A DNA stretch of 64,000 nt from Parvularcula sp. (lineage in GTDB: Bacteria; Pseudomonadota; Alphaproteobacteria; Caulobacterales; Parvularculaceae). This document shows positions 1-8,255 of the stretch, piece by piece. The number at the start of each line of letters is the position of its first letter. The first letter of the stretch is position 1. A program made the position numbers and the translations under genes. The notes under the pieces are model-generated. The model was given only the letters and a program-made list of their open reading frames with translations. It did not search any database and was not told the DNA's origin. The stretch lies in assembly GCA_002704915.1 (NCBI GenBank), contig PAIP01000068.1, forward strand, positions 186,001 to 250,000, written 5' to 3'.

Positions 1-2
1 CG

Positions 3-1466
3 GTCAATCCCTCGCTCGGGCCCGACACGCCGACGGAATTCTATCCCGGCGACCTCATCAACAAGGAAGCGCAGTTTCAGGCTGACCTTGCGCAGGTAGT
101 GGACATCGGTCTTTCAGGCCCGCTCACCATCGCTTTCGGCGCAAGCTACCTGAAAGAAGGCTATGAACTCGTCGAAGGAGATCCCGCTTCCTATGCGGAT
201 GGTCCTTTCGCCCTTCCTGATCCATTCGATTTCTGTACGGATGCCGGAACGCCCACCGCAGCGGGCAGCATGATCGCGGGACTAGACTGCACCCTGCCAG
301 AAGACGGAGGCACGGACCCCGTTTATCAGGTGGTCGGCGTCGGCTCCAACGGTTTTCCAGGCTACTCTCCCGAGTTTTCCGGAAAATACACACGCGACAG
401 TAAGGCGTTTTATCTCGATCTCAGCGCCGACATAACCGATAGCTGGTTCTTGCAGGGAGCTGTTCGCTACGAGAATTATTCCGACTTCGATAGCCAGCTT
501 ATCTACAAATTCGCTACGCGGTATGAGCTGTTTGACGGTTTTGCGCTGCGCGGCTCCTACGGCACCGGCTTCCGGGCGCCGACCCCGGGCCAGCAAGGCA
601 CCACCAACGTGTCGACGCGCCTGCCAAACGGCTTCCCGGTTGCGACCGGCCTCTTCCCGGCCTCAAGCGCCGTGGCCCAAGCACTCGGCGCCGATCCGCT
701 TGAGCCCGAAACGTCGAAGAACATCACAGCCGGCTTCACGGCGAGCTATGCCGGCATCGATCTATCGGTAGACTTCTACCGTATTGCGCTTGAAGACCGC
801 GTCAACGCTATTTCAACGCAAGATGTTTCATCAGACCCTGCCGCCGGCGATGCCTATGATAATTATCTGGCTCTTGTCGGCGCCGGCGTCACCGGCGCTG
901 AATCAATTGGCGGCGTGTTCTATTTCACAAATGCTTTCGACACAATTACCAAAGGCGTCGATGTGGTCGCAACCACGGATCTCGATTTTGGATCTGCAGG
1001 CAACACGTCGCTCTCTCTCGCTGCGAACTACAACGAGACCGAGTTCGACGGCAATGTGGACAGCCTTTTCAATCTGGAAGATCAATATGACTTCGTCAAC
1101 GGTGATCCCAACTGGCGAGGCGTGTTCACTGCCTATCATAGCGTTGGCGGGTTCGGCGCTCTAGCACGCGTCAGCTATTATGGCGGCTATAGCAATTCCA
1201 ACGGAATTATAACCGATCCAATCACTGACGAACCTATCTCGGTTCAGGACATCCAGGAATTCGACGGTGAATTTCTTGTGGATCTGGAGCTCAGCTACTC
1301 GTTCCTTGACCATTACAAAGTCTCCATTGGCGCAAGGAACATTCTCGATAATTATCCGGACCCAGGCATGATCGGCGAAACCTGCTGCGGCCGGATCTAC
1401 CGCTCCGATTCCATCGTCGACTGGCAGGGCGGATATTACTACGGACGCGTGGAAGTGACTTTCTAA
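3..1466 (+). CDS. TonB-dependent outer-membrane receptor, C-terminal part (5' end outside window)
   Basis: The reading frame is already open at the window edge, so only the last ~487 residues of a TonB-dependent receptor are present; the plug domain lies upstream. The visible part is beta-barrel: alternating hydrophobic and aromatic strands, a receptor-typical GFRAPTPGQ segment near the middle, long Asp/Asn/Gly loops, and a C-terminal strand ending YYGRVEVTF with the terminal Phe used for BAM recognition. It would import a siderophore, vitamin, glycan or peptide by proton-motive-force-driven uptake. The ligand cannot be inferred because the diagnostic neighbours are outside the window. A GTG at 99 could be mistaken for a start, but the frame upstream of it is equally receptor-like. 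A terminator follows directly. Confidence 0.9.
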   Translation, partial: VNPSLGPDTPTEFYPGDLINKEAQFQADLAQVVDIGLSGPLTIAFGASYLKEGYELVEGDPASYADGPFALPDPFDFCTDAGTPTAAGSMIAGLDCTLPEDGGTDPVYQVVGVGSNGFPGYSPEFSGKYTRDSKAFYLDLSADITDSWFLQGAVRYENYSDFDSQLIYKFATRYELFDGFALRGSYGTGFRAPTPGQQGTTNVSTRLPNGFPVATGLFPASSAVAQALGADPLEPETSKNITAGFTASYAGIDLSVDFYRIALEDRVNAISTQDVSSDPAAGDAYDNYLALVGAGVTGAESIGGVFYFTNAFDTITKGVDVVATTDLDFGSAGNTSLSLAANYNETEFDGNVDSLFNLEDQYDFVNGDPNWRGVFTAYHSVGGFGALARVSYYGGYSNSNGIITDPITDEPISVQDIQEFDGEFLVDLELSYSFLDHYKVSIGARNILDNYPDPGMIGETCCGRIYRSDSIVDWQGGYYYGRVEVTF

Positions 1467-1494
1467 CGACACGCTCGTTACCGCGAAAAAACAG

Positions 1495-1531
1495 GGGCAA
1501 GGCGCAACCCGCGCTTTGCCCTTTTGCTTTT
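1495..1531 (+). terminator. Rho-independent terminator after the TonB receptor
   Basis: An 11-bp stem (GGGCAAGGCGC with GCGCTTTGCCC, one G-U pair) encloses a 5-nt loop and is followed by TTTTGCTTTT. It lies 29 bp past the receptor stop codon, on the receptor strand. Confidence 0.8.
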
Positions 1532-1676
1532 GGCGCCATCCTTCTCCTTCAAACGGGCATAGGCTGTATGGAGGAAGAGCGTTCGCGATATGCGCCTTCA
1601 CTTGCGCCAGAGCCTGTTGAGGCAGCCGCGGGAAATCATGCTATGCACCCTGCCTGCACATTCGAGGCGGAAGACC

Positions 1677-2618
1677 ATGAGCAGCAAACAATACGGAAAA
1701 CCGGAAAGCGGCGAACGCTTGTTGGCGCTCATCAAGGCCGCCAAAACAGGCGCGCCCCTGCGCACGGCCATCGTGCATCCTGTGGATGAGCTGTCTCTGG
1801 CCGGCGCTATCAACGCTGCGAGAGAAGGCCTGATCACGCCCATATTTGTGGGCCCCCGCGCCAAAATTGATGCGGCTGCGGCGTCCAACGCGCACAATAT
1901 TGCTGATTTTGAAATTGTCGACGTTCCGCACAGCCACGCCGCGGCGGAAACTGCCGTTGCCCTCATTCGGGATGGAAGGGCAGACGCGCTCATGAAAGGC
2001 GCGCTACACACGGACGAGGTGATGGGCGCTGTCGTGCCGCGCGCCACAGGCCTGCGCACCGAACGCCGAATGAGCCATGTCTTCGTCATGGATACGCCGG
2101 CCTATCGCAAGCTGCTTTTTATCACGGACGCCGCAATCAACATTGCGCCCTCGCTGGGCGACAAGCAGGACATTGTCCAAAACGCTATCGATCTGGCGAA
2201 AGCGCTTGAGGTTAAAACCCCCAAAGTCGCAATTCTCTCCGCCGTTGAAACCGTCGAACCGAAATTGCAGTCCACGCTCGACGCCGCCGCGTTATGCAAG
2301 ATGGCGGATCGCGGTCAAATTCGCGGGGGCGCTTTGGACGGCCCTTTGGCGTTTGACAACGCCATCTCTCCAGAGGCTGCAAAAACGAAAGGCATTGTCT
2401 CAGACGTCGCGGGAGACGCTGACATCCTTGTGGCGCCGAACCTCGAAGCGGGTAATTTTATCGCCAAGGAACTCGATTATCTCGCCGGCGCGGTCGCCGC
2501 CGGCATCGTAATGGGCGCCTCTGCGCCGATCATGCTGACAAGCCGCGCCGAAGGCATGATTTCGCGGACGGCTTCGGCTGCCATCGCCAAACTCTATCGC
2601 CGCGCTCAGGAACAATAA
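1677..2618 (+). CDS. pta: Phosphate acetyl/butyryltransferase family protein
   Basis: About 313 residues, the size of a single-domain phosphotransacetylase, which interconverts acyl-CoA and acyl-phosphate in the cytoplasm. Family-typical stretches include TAIVHPVDE near the N-terminus, DALMKGALHTDE in the middle, and LLFITDAAINIAPSL, as in Pta/Ptb proteins and the PTA domain of enoyl-CoA hydratase/PTA fusions. The ATG at 1677 is preferred over upstream in-frame starts because GAGGCGG precedes it at good spacing and the extra N-terminal residues look non-coding. Acetate kinase lies 7 kb away on the other strand, so the pair could form a Pta-Ack pathway although they are not one operon. Acetyl versus butyryl preference cannot be told from sequence. 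The 3' end overlaps the convergent ArsR gene by 13 bp. Confidence 0.85.
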   Translation: MSSKQYGKPESGERLLALIKAAKTGAPLRTAIVHPVDELSLAGAINAAREGLITPIFVGPRAKIDAAAASNAHNIADFEIVDVPHSHAAAETAVALIRDGRADALMKGALHTDEVMGAVVPRATGLRTERRMSHVFVMDTPAYRKLLFITDAAINIAPSLGDKQDIVQNAIDLAKALEVKTPKVAILSAVETVEPKLQSTLDAAALCKMADRGQIRGGALDGPLAFDNAISPEAAKTKGIVSDVAGDADILVAPNLEAGNFIAKELDYLAGAVAAGIVMGASAPIMLTSRAEGMISRTASAAIAKLYRRAQEQ

Positions 2619-2902
2619 GCGTCATATAATATCCGAATGACCGCCCCGGCGGCGTCATTCGCGATACTATAGTAAATTGTCTGCGCCTCCCGCCGTGTCG
2701 CCACGAGCCCCTCCTGGCGGAGCCGCGCGAGATGCTGAGACACGGTCGCCTGACGCAAGCCAAGCTCTTCCGTCAGCTCGCTCACGGACCGCTCGCCATC
2801 CGCCATCAGGCACAACAGCATCAGCCGGTGCGGAGACGCCATGGCCTTCAGGAGATCGGCCGCCTCGCCCGCGTTTTCTTCCATTTCTGCAAACTTCGCC
2901 AT
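2606..2902 (-). CDS. ArsR-family persulfide-responsive repressor (SqrR/BigR-like)
   Basis: A 98-residue winged-helix regulator with the ArsR DNA-recognition segment LGLRQATVSQHLARLRQEGLV at about residues 48-68. It has exactly two cysteines, Cys31 and Cys97. Their spacing of 66 equals that of the redox pair in SqrR (Cys41/Cys107) and BigR (Cys42/Cys108), which form a polysulfide bridge on sensing reactive sulfur and then release DNA. Metal-binding ArsR motifs such as CxC are absent. The gene is divergent from a YgaP-like/transporter/SQR operon and faces a palindromic operator at 2913-2934. That arrangement fits a sulfide-sensing repressor of itself and the divergent operon. The family call is firm; sulfide sensing is inferred from Cys spacing and neighbours. 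Confidence 0.87.
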   Translation of the reverse strand: MAKFAEMEENAGEAADLLKAMASPHRLMLLCLMADGERSVSELTEELGLRQATVSQHLARLRQEGLVATRREAQTIYYSIANDAAGAVIRILYDAYCS

Positions 2903-2910
2903 ATTAGCTC

Positions 2911-2940
2911 TTTACATTCGTATATTCGAATGTATATATT
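2911..2940 (+). promoter_or_regulatory. Promoter of the ygaP-RND-sqr operon
   Basis: TTTACA (2911-2916) and TATATT (2935-2940) are separated by 18 nt, resembling sigma-70 -35 and -10 boxes. The operator palindrome fills the spacer, so bound repressor would block RNA polymerase. The first gene starts 75 nt downstream. Confidence 0.55.
2913..2934. promoter_or_regulatory. Palindromic operator between arsR and the sulfide operon
   Basis: Perfect 8-bp arms TACATTCG and CGAATGTA flank TATATT. Inside is ATTC-N8-GAAT (2916-2931), which matches the SqrR recognition pattern as I recall it from Rhodobacter. It lies in the divergent intergenic region, 11 bp from the ArsR start codon. Confidence 0.75.
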
Positions 2941-3014
2941 CTTACTGAACCCGGGACCGCAAGTCCACCCACAAGAGTGAGCAGGCAACAGGCCCGGAAA
3001 CAGGGAGTTCCGTT

Positions 3015-3218
3015 ATGAATATCGATCGGACCGTCTTCGCTTTCGCCGGCGTCGTGACGCTGATAGGGTTGGCGCTTGGGCTGTTTTTTCATCCCTACTG
3101 GTTCGCGATTAACGCATTTGTCGGCCTCAATATGCTGCAGGCCGCATTTACCGGGTTCTGTCCCCTTGCGATGATCCTGAAACGCCTGGGCCTGAAGCCG
3201 GGCATGGCTTTCGCCTGA
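3015..3218 (+). CDS. YgaP-like DUF2892 inner-membrane protein
   Basis: A 67-residue protein that begins MNIDRTVF, typical of the DUF2892/YgaP transmembrane domain. Two hydrophobic helices (about residues 8-26 and 32-52) are followed by GFCPLAMILKRLGL, which carries the conserved Cys-Pro. In YgaP this domain is fused to a rhodanese; here it stands alone. Such proteins recur beside SqrR/BigR regulators and sulfide-oxidising enzymes, and a role in sulfane-sulfur or thiocyanate handling at the membrane has been proposed for the family. The GGGAG before the ATG supports the start. It is the first gene of the operon under the palindromic operator. Confidence 0.85.
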   Translation: MNIDRTVFAFAGVVTLIGLALGLFFHPYWFAINAFVGLNMLQAAFTGFCPLAMILKRLGLKPGMAFA

Positions 3219-3268
3219 TCCAGTTCCTGCATTCATAAAAATCCCAAGACATTGCAGGAGAGCCGTTT

Positions 3269-5908
3269 ATGAACCCCTTGCCGTTGAGCGCTGCGAACAA
3301 ACCGGGGCTATATCTCTGGGGCGCCGCCCTGTTCAGCCTCATGCTTATTTTACTGGTGGCCGCGCCGACTTTGGCGCCGCAAAGCTTTTCTTTTCTCGAG
3401 CCTTTAAAAGTCGACACCGATCCGGAAAACATGCTTTCGAAAGACGAGCCAGTGCGCGTGTTTCACAATCAGATGAAAAAGGAGTTCACACTCTACGACC
3501 TGATTGTCGTTGGCGTCGTGGATGAAAACGATGGAAACGGCGTATTCAATACGGAGACGCTGGCCGATGTCTATGAGCTGACGAAATTTGCGGAAACGAT
3601 CCGATGGACTGCCGGCGCCGGAGAAAGCGCCGAGCGCAAAGGGGTTATCGCTGTCGACCTTATTGCGCCGTCGACAGTTGATTCCATCGAACAGGCCGGC
3701 CTCGGCTCTGTAAGTTTTGACTGGCTCATGCCTGCGCCGCCTCAAACCGAAGCTGAGGCTCTCGCTGTAAGAGACCGCGCAGAGCGCATTCCGACCCTCA
3801 ATGACACGCTCGTATCCGGCGATGGCAAAGCGCTGGCGATCTATATTCCGATCACCTCAAAGGATGTGAGTTTCCGCGTCGCGAACCAACTGCGTAAGAA
3901 AATTGTGACCTTTGACGGGAACGCCGTCTATCACATCACCGGCTTGCCCATCGCGCAGGACCAGTTCGGCGTTGAAATGTTCAAACAGATGGCGATTTCC
4001 GCCCCCTTGGCCATGGCGCTGATTTTCGCGCTGATGTGGTTCTTCTTCCGCCGTCTGAACCTGATTGTCTCGCCCATGATCGTGGCCATGGTCTCGGTGA
4101 TCGGCGCCATGGGCCTGCTCGTTGCGACCGGCAACACGGTTCACATTATGAGCTCCATGATCCCGATCTTCGTCATGCCGATCGCGGTGCTTGATGCGGT
4201 TCATATTCTCTCCGATTTCTATGACCGCTATCCGTCCGTTCAGGACCGTCGCAAAACGCTCGAGCATGTCATGAACGAGTTATGGCGGCCCATGTTGTTC
4301 ACGACGCTGACCACCTGTACCGGCTTCGCATCGCTGGCTTTTACGCCAATCCCGCCGGTTCAGGTATTCGGCGTGTTTGTGGCGATCGGCGTTTTCTTCG
4401 CCTGGTTTTTCACCGTAACGCTGGTTCCGGCTTATATCATGGTCATGCCGGAAAAGGCCTTTTCCGGTTTTGGCATGGGCGCCGGCGGAGAAGCCTCGGA
4501 TCATGAGGCGACGCCGCTCGCGCGGTTTCTGCATGGCGTCGGCGATTTCGCGGTGGGCCAATCGAAGCTGATTGTCGCCGGTTTTCTTTTAGCGCTGGCC
4601 ATCGCCGGCTATGGCGTCACCCAAATCCGGATCAACGATAATCCGGTGAAGTGGTTCCATGAGAACCATGAGATCCGCGTCGCCGACCGCGCGCTTAACG
4701 AGCGTTTCGGCGGCACGTATATGGCCTATCTGACGCTTTCATCCGAAAGCGAAGATGCCCTTGCGAGCGTCGCCGGAGATGCAGAAAAGCGTCTCAACGC
4801 TCTTGGCACGCCGCAGGCGCAGGAGCTTTCCGGAGAAGCTCAGGCGCTTCGCAGTTCCGCCGAAAGCGTTGATGCATTTCTCGCTGAGTTAAGCAACAAA
4901 GCCGAATCCGCGCGCGACGCCGCTGAGGCCGACGAAGACTGGTATGCGTGGGATGACGTCCTGCTCGCGCTTGACGCGGCCTCCCAGGCTGAGGAGGTTT
5001 TCAAACAGCCGGAAATGCTGGCCTATATTGAGAAGCTTCAGGCGCATCTTGCATCCACAGGTCTTGTGGGCAAATCCAACGCTGTCACCGATATCGTCAA
5101 AACAGTTCATCGGGATCTCTTTCTTGGAGAAGAGGAAGCTTATCGTATTCCCGATACGCCGGAAGCCGTAGCGCAGACTTTGATCACCTATCAGAACAGC
5201 CACCGGCCGCAGGACCTTTTTAAACTCGTCACCCCCGACTTTAAAAAAACGGTGCTCTGGCTGCAGTTGAAGAGCGGGGACAATGTCGACATGAGCGCGG
5301 TTATAAAGTCCGTGGACGACTTCATCGTCCAAAACCCACCGCCCGTCGCTGTTAGCCATAACTGGTTCGGCCTGACCTATATCAATGTGGCGTGGCAGCA
5401 GAAAATGGTGTCGGGCATGGCGAAAGCATTCCTGAGCAGTTTCGTCATCGTCCTGATCCTGATGACGATTTTGTTCCGCTCTTTCGCGTGGGGCCTTCTC
5501 TCCATGGCGCCGCTGACCGTTACGATTGGCGTGATTTACGGCGTGATCGGCCTGATTGGCAAGGATTACGACATGCCCGTTGCGGTGCTCTCCTCTCTAA
5601 GCCTCGGTCTCGCCGTCGACTACGCCATCCACTTCAATGCGCGCTCACGCGAACTCTATCGGCGGATCGGCAATTGGCGCGATACGGCGAAGAAAGCTTT
5701 TGGCGAGCCGGCGCGCGCCATCTTCCGCAATGTGATTGTCATCGGCGTCGGCTTCATGCCGCTGCTGCTGGCGCCGCTTGTGCCCTATCAAACGGTCGGC
5801 GTTTTCATCTCGGCGATCCTGTTCCTCGCCGGCGTCGCCACCCTCTTGGGCCTGCCTGCCCTGATCACCATATTTAAAAGAGTACTGTTCCCTGAAAGGA
5901 GGGCGTAA
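3269..5908 (+). CDS. RND/MMPL-family transporter
   Basis: An 879-residue inner-membrane protein with the two-fold RND layout: a TM helix near 13-35, a large periplasmic loop, a bundle of TM helices (about 240-420), another TM near 435-455, a second Ala/Glu-rich periplasmic domain, and a final bundle (about 710-870). LDAVHILSDFYDRYP at ~307 and the matching SLGLAVDYAIHF in the second half are the TM4/TM10 signature with proton-relay acidic residues. The size is below that of drug-efflux RND pumps (about 1,030), as in the MMPL/HpnN-like branch that moves lipids or hydrophobic compounds. AGGAG precedes the ATG. It overlaps the next gene at TAATG, and the next two genes supply periplasmic and outer-membrane partners, suggesting an envelope-spanning exporter. 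The substrate is unknown. Confidence 0.88.
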   Translation: MNPLPLSAANKPGLYLWGAALFSLMLILLVAAPTLAPQSFSFLEPLKVDTDPENMLSKDEPVRVFHNQMKKEFTLYDLIVVGVVDENDGNGVFNTETLADVYELTKFAETIRWTAGAGESAERKGVIAVDLIAPSTVDSIEQAGLGSVSFDWLMPAPPQTEAEALAVRDRAERIPTLNDTLVSGDGKALAIYIPITSKDVSFRVANQLRKKIVTFDGNAVYHITGLPIAQDQFGVEMFKQMAISAPLAMALIFALMWFFFRRLNLIVSPMIVAMVSVIGAMGLLVATGNTVHIMSSMIPIFVMPIAVLDAVHILSDFYDRYPSVQDRRKTLEHVMNELWRPMLFTTLTTCTGFASLAFTPIPPVQVFGVFVAIGVFFAWFFTVTLVPAYIMVMPEKAFSGFGMGAGGEASDHEATPLARFLHGVGDFAVGQSKLIVAGFLLALAIAGYGVTQIRINDNPVKWFHENHEIRVADRALNERFGGTYMAYLTLSSESEDALASVAGDAEKRLNALGTPQAQELSGEAQALRSSAESVDAFLAELSNKAESARDAAEADEDWYAWDDVLLALDAASQAEEVFKQPEMLAYIEKLQAHLASTGLVGKSNAVTDIVKTVHRDLFLGEEEAYRIPDTPEAVAQTLITYQNSHRPQDLFKLVTPDFKKTVLWLQLKSGDNVDMSAVIKSVDDFIVQNPPPVAVSHNWFGLTYINVAWQQKMVSGMAKAFLSSFVIVLILMTILFRSFAWGLLSMAPLTVTIGVIYGVIGLIGKDYDMPVAVLSSLSLGLAVDYAIHFNARSRELYRRIGNWRDTAKKAFGEPARAIFRNVIVIGVGFMPLLLAPLVPYQTVGVFISAILFLAGVATLLGLPALITIFKRVLFPERRA

Positions 5909-6699
5909 TGTTCATCAGGAAACTCATTACAACAACAGCCGTCGCCGCTTTGTCACTCTCGACAGCGTTCGCGCAGGACGTTCAGGAGATCGTCAACAAA
6001 GCCAGCGCCGCCGCCTATTATCAAGGCGAAGACGGACGCGCGAAAGTTCATATGTCTATAAAGGACTCGCAAGGGCGCGAACGCACACGCGACTTCGTAA
6101 TTCTCCGCAAGGATATCGACAATGTCGATAATGGCGAGCAGCGCTTTTATGTCTTTTTCGAGCGGCCGGCGGACGTGAACAAAACGTCTTTCCTTGTCTG
6201 GAAGCACGCCGAAGCCGATGACGACCGCTGGCTCTACCTGCCCGCGCTTGATCTCGTCAAAAGGATTGCGCCGTCCGATGAGCGCACCAGTTTCGTTGGG
6301 TCGCATTTCTTTTATGAAGACGTTTCCGGCCGCGGCCCCGAAGAAGACAATCACGTTCTAGAGGAAGAAACGGACGACTATTACGTTGTGCGCTCGACGC
6401 CGAAAGACCCTTCCGGCGTAGAATTCTCCAGTTACAAAAACTGGATCCACAAGGCGACCTTCATTCCGGTAAAAACGGAATATTACGATGAAAACGCCGA
6501 AGCCTATCGGACCTACACGGCGCTGGGCGTCGAAACCATCGACGACAATCCCACGGTCGTTAAGTCATCCATGGCGGATACGCGCATCGGCGGCGTGACG
6601 GAAATGGTCTATTCCGAAGTCGCCTACGACACCGGATTGCCTGAAGATATCTTCTCCGAGCGTTACTTACGCAATCCGCCCCGTCGCGAATTGCGTTAA
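5908..6699 (+). CDS. LolA-like outer-membrane lipoprotein-sorting family protein
   Basis: 263 residues with a Sec signal peptide (about 1-22, ending STAFAQD). The body matches the lipoprotein-sorting/DUF4292-like fold that accompanies MMPL transporters: KDSQGRERTRDF, FFERPADVNKTSFL, DDRWLYLPAL and FVGSHFFYEDVSG are typical stretches. Such proteins are thought to carry a hydrophobic ligand through the periplasm in an open half-barrel, by analogy with LolA. It is translationally coupled to the RND gene, with GGAGGG inside the RND gene's 3' end and overlapping stop and start codons. It is not the housekeeping LolA, which lies in other contexts and lacks these stretches. The ligand cannot be inferred. 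Confidence 0.82.
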   Translation: MFIRKLITTTAVAALSLSTAFAQDVQEIVNKASAAAYYQGEDGRAKVHMSIKDSQGRERTRDFVILRKDIDNVDNGEQRFYVFFERPADVNKTSFLVWKHAEADDDRWLYLPALDLVKRIAPSDERTSFVGSHFFYEDVSGRGPEEDNHVLEEETDDYYVVRSTPKDPSGVEFSSYKNWIHKATFIPVKTEYYDENAEAYRTYTALGVETIDDNPTVVKSSMADTRIGGVTEMVYSEVAYDTGLPEDIFSERYLRNPPRRELR

Positions 6700-6717
6700 G
6701 AGACAAGGCCGCGCGTC

Positions 6718-8217
6718 ATGAAGCTCAAAGCCATCTTCACTGCTGTATTGCTGGGCGCCGCCCCGGCAATGGCGCAGGACGCGCCGCCTCTTCCTGCGGG
6801 CCTTTCAAGCGAAAGCGCGCAAGAGAGCAGCACCAAAAAAGAACCCTCCCCCGAAGCGCCGGCGTTGCCAGCCGGTCTTGGCGATGACACAGCGCCGGCG
6901 CTTCCTTCAGGTCTCGGGGAACAGACAGGGCCGGCCCTGCCCCCAGGATTGTCCGGAGATGAAGCTACATCCGCCTCGAGGGCTCCTGCTGACACAGAAG
7001 AAGAACCCTTTGTTGTTCCTTTTGGGCTCACCGGCTTCGTGGAGGCTCGCCTCGGCGCCCGTATTGTCGAAGATCCGACGCAAAAAACACTATCCATCGG
7101 TGAAGTGCGCGCGCAGCTCGGCCGGGATATTGAAACCCGTCATGCGACATTCCGTATTGTCGGCGATCTTTTCTATGATCAGGTCGAAGACGTCAGCGAC
7201 GTCAATCTCGAAACAGGGCGCGGCTTTTTCGATTTGCGCGAGGCGAATGTGCTTGTCCGCCCGCTGGACTTTCTCGATATCAAGGCCGGCCGTCAGATCC
7301 TGACCTGGGGCGTCGGCGACCTCGTTTTCATCAATGATCTTTTTCCGAAGGATTTCCGCTCATTCTTCATTGGGCGTGATGACGAATATCTGAAAGCGCC
7401 TTCCGACGCGATCCGCATCTCTGCGTTCAACAACATCGCCAATGTCGAATTTGTCTACACGCCGCGTTTTGACGCCGACCGGTTCATCACCGGGGACCGT
7501 ATCTCTTATTACAATCCGGCGCTCGGCCGTATCGCCGGGCGCGATGCGATCGTCATGCCGCAAGCGCGCGACGACTGGTTTTCCGAAGACGAGTTCGCCG
7601 CACGCGCCTATCGCAATATCGCAGGCTTCGAAGCAGCGCTTTACGGCTATGCCGGCTATTGGAAAACGCCTGAAGGGCAAACGCTTTCCGGACAGCCTTT
7701 CCACCCCCGCCTCGCTGTTATCGGCGGCAGCCTGCGCGGGCCAGTACGGGGCGGCATTCTCACCGCCGAAGCCGGACACTATTTCAGCCGTGACGATCTC
7801 TCCGGCGACGATCCCTTTATTCGCAACAGCGAAACCCGCTTTCTGGTCGGCTATGAGCGCGAAATCGCCAGCGAGCTCACGGCCTCCGTTCAGTATGTGG
7901 GGGAGGTTCTCTCCGACTATGCGGCGCTTGCCAATTCACTCCCCCCAGGAGCGCCGTCGCCTGACCGGATGCGTCATGTGGTGACGCTGCGATTGACCAA
8001 GCTCATGCTCAACCAGAATCTGACTTTGTCGGGATTCAATTTCTGGAGCCCGAATGAAAAGGACGGCTATTTCCGTTTCCGCGCATCCTACAAGCTTAAT
8101 GATTCATGGCTTACCGAGGCCGGCGGAAATATTTTCTACGGCGCAGACGAAAACACATTTTTCGGGCAGCTTGAGAACAACTCAAATCTCTTCGTCGGCG
8201 TCCGGCGGAATTTCTAA
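6718..8217 (+). CDS. Outer-membrane beta-barrel protein, DUF1302-like
   Basis: 499 residues. A signal peptide (about 1-20) is followed by a Pro/Gly-rich low-complexity segment with four PxLPxGL repeats (22-80), then a barrel of amphipathic strands ending NLFVGVRRNF. The stretch GRQILTWGVGDLVFINDLFPKD is characteristic of DUF1302-type outer-membrane proteins that are found with RND transporters and LolA-like proteins. It sits 18 bp after the LolA-like gene in the same operon, so it is the probable outer-membrane exit or uptake port of the system. The disordered repeats after the signal peptide may contact the periplasmic partner or peptidoglycan; this is inference. The family assignment by eye is moderately secure. 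Confidence 0.75.
   Translation: MKLKAIFTAVLLGAAPAMAQDAPPLPAGLSSESAQESSTKKEPSPEAPALPAGLGDDTAPALPSGLGEQTGPALPPGLSGDEATSASRAPADTEEEPFVVPFGLTGFVEARLGARIVEDPTQKTLSIGEVRAQLGRDIETRHATFRIVGDLFYDQVEDVSDVNLETGRGFFDLREANVLVRPLDFLDIKAGRQILTWGVGDLVFINDLFPKDFRSFFIGRDDEYLKAPSDAIRISAFNNIANVEFVYTPRFDADRFITGDRISYYNPALGRIAGRDAIVMPQARDDWFSEDEFAARAYRNIAGFEAALYGYAGYWKTPEGQTLSGQPFHPRLAVIGGSLRGPVRGGILTAEAGHYFSRDDLSGDDPFIRNSETRFLVGYEREIASELTASVQYVGEVLSDYAALANSLPPGAPSPDRMRHVVTLRLTKLMLNQNLTLSGFNFWSPNEKDGYFRFRASYKLNDSWLTEAGGNIFYGADENTFFGQLENNSNLFVGVRRNF
6781..6957 (+). repeat. Four PxLPxGL peptide repeats in the outer-membrane protein
   Basis: Residues 22-80 contain PPLPAGLS, PALPAGLG, PALPSGLG and PALPPGLS. The last three are 11-12 residues apart with acidic linkers, while the first is separated by a longer Ser/Glu/Lys-rich stretch. 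This looks like a flexible periplasmic linker rather than barrel. Confidence 0.85.
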
Positions 8218-8255
8218 ACGCCGGACGTCCCGGCGCAAATATAAAGGAGGAAATC

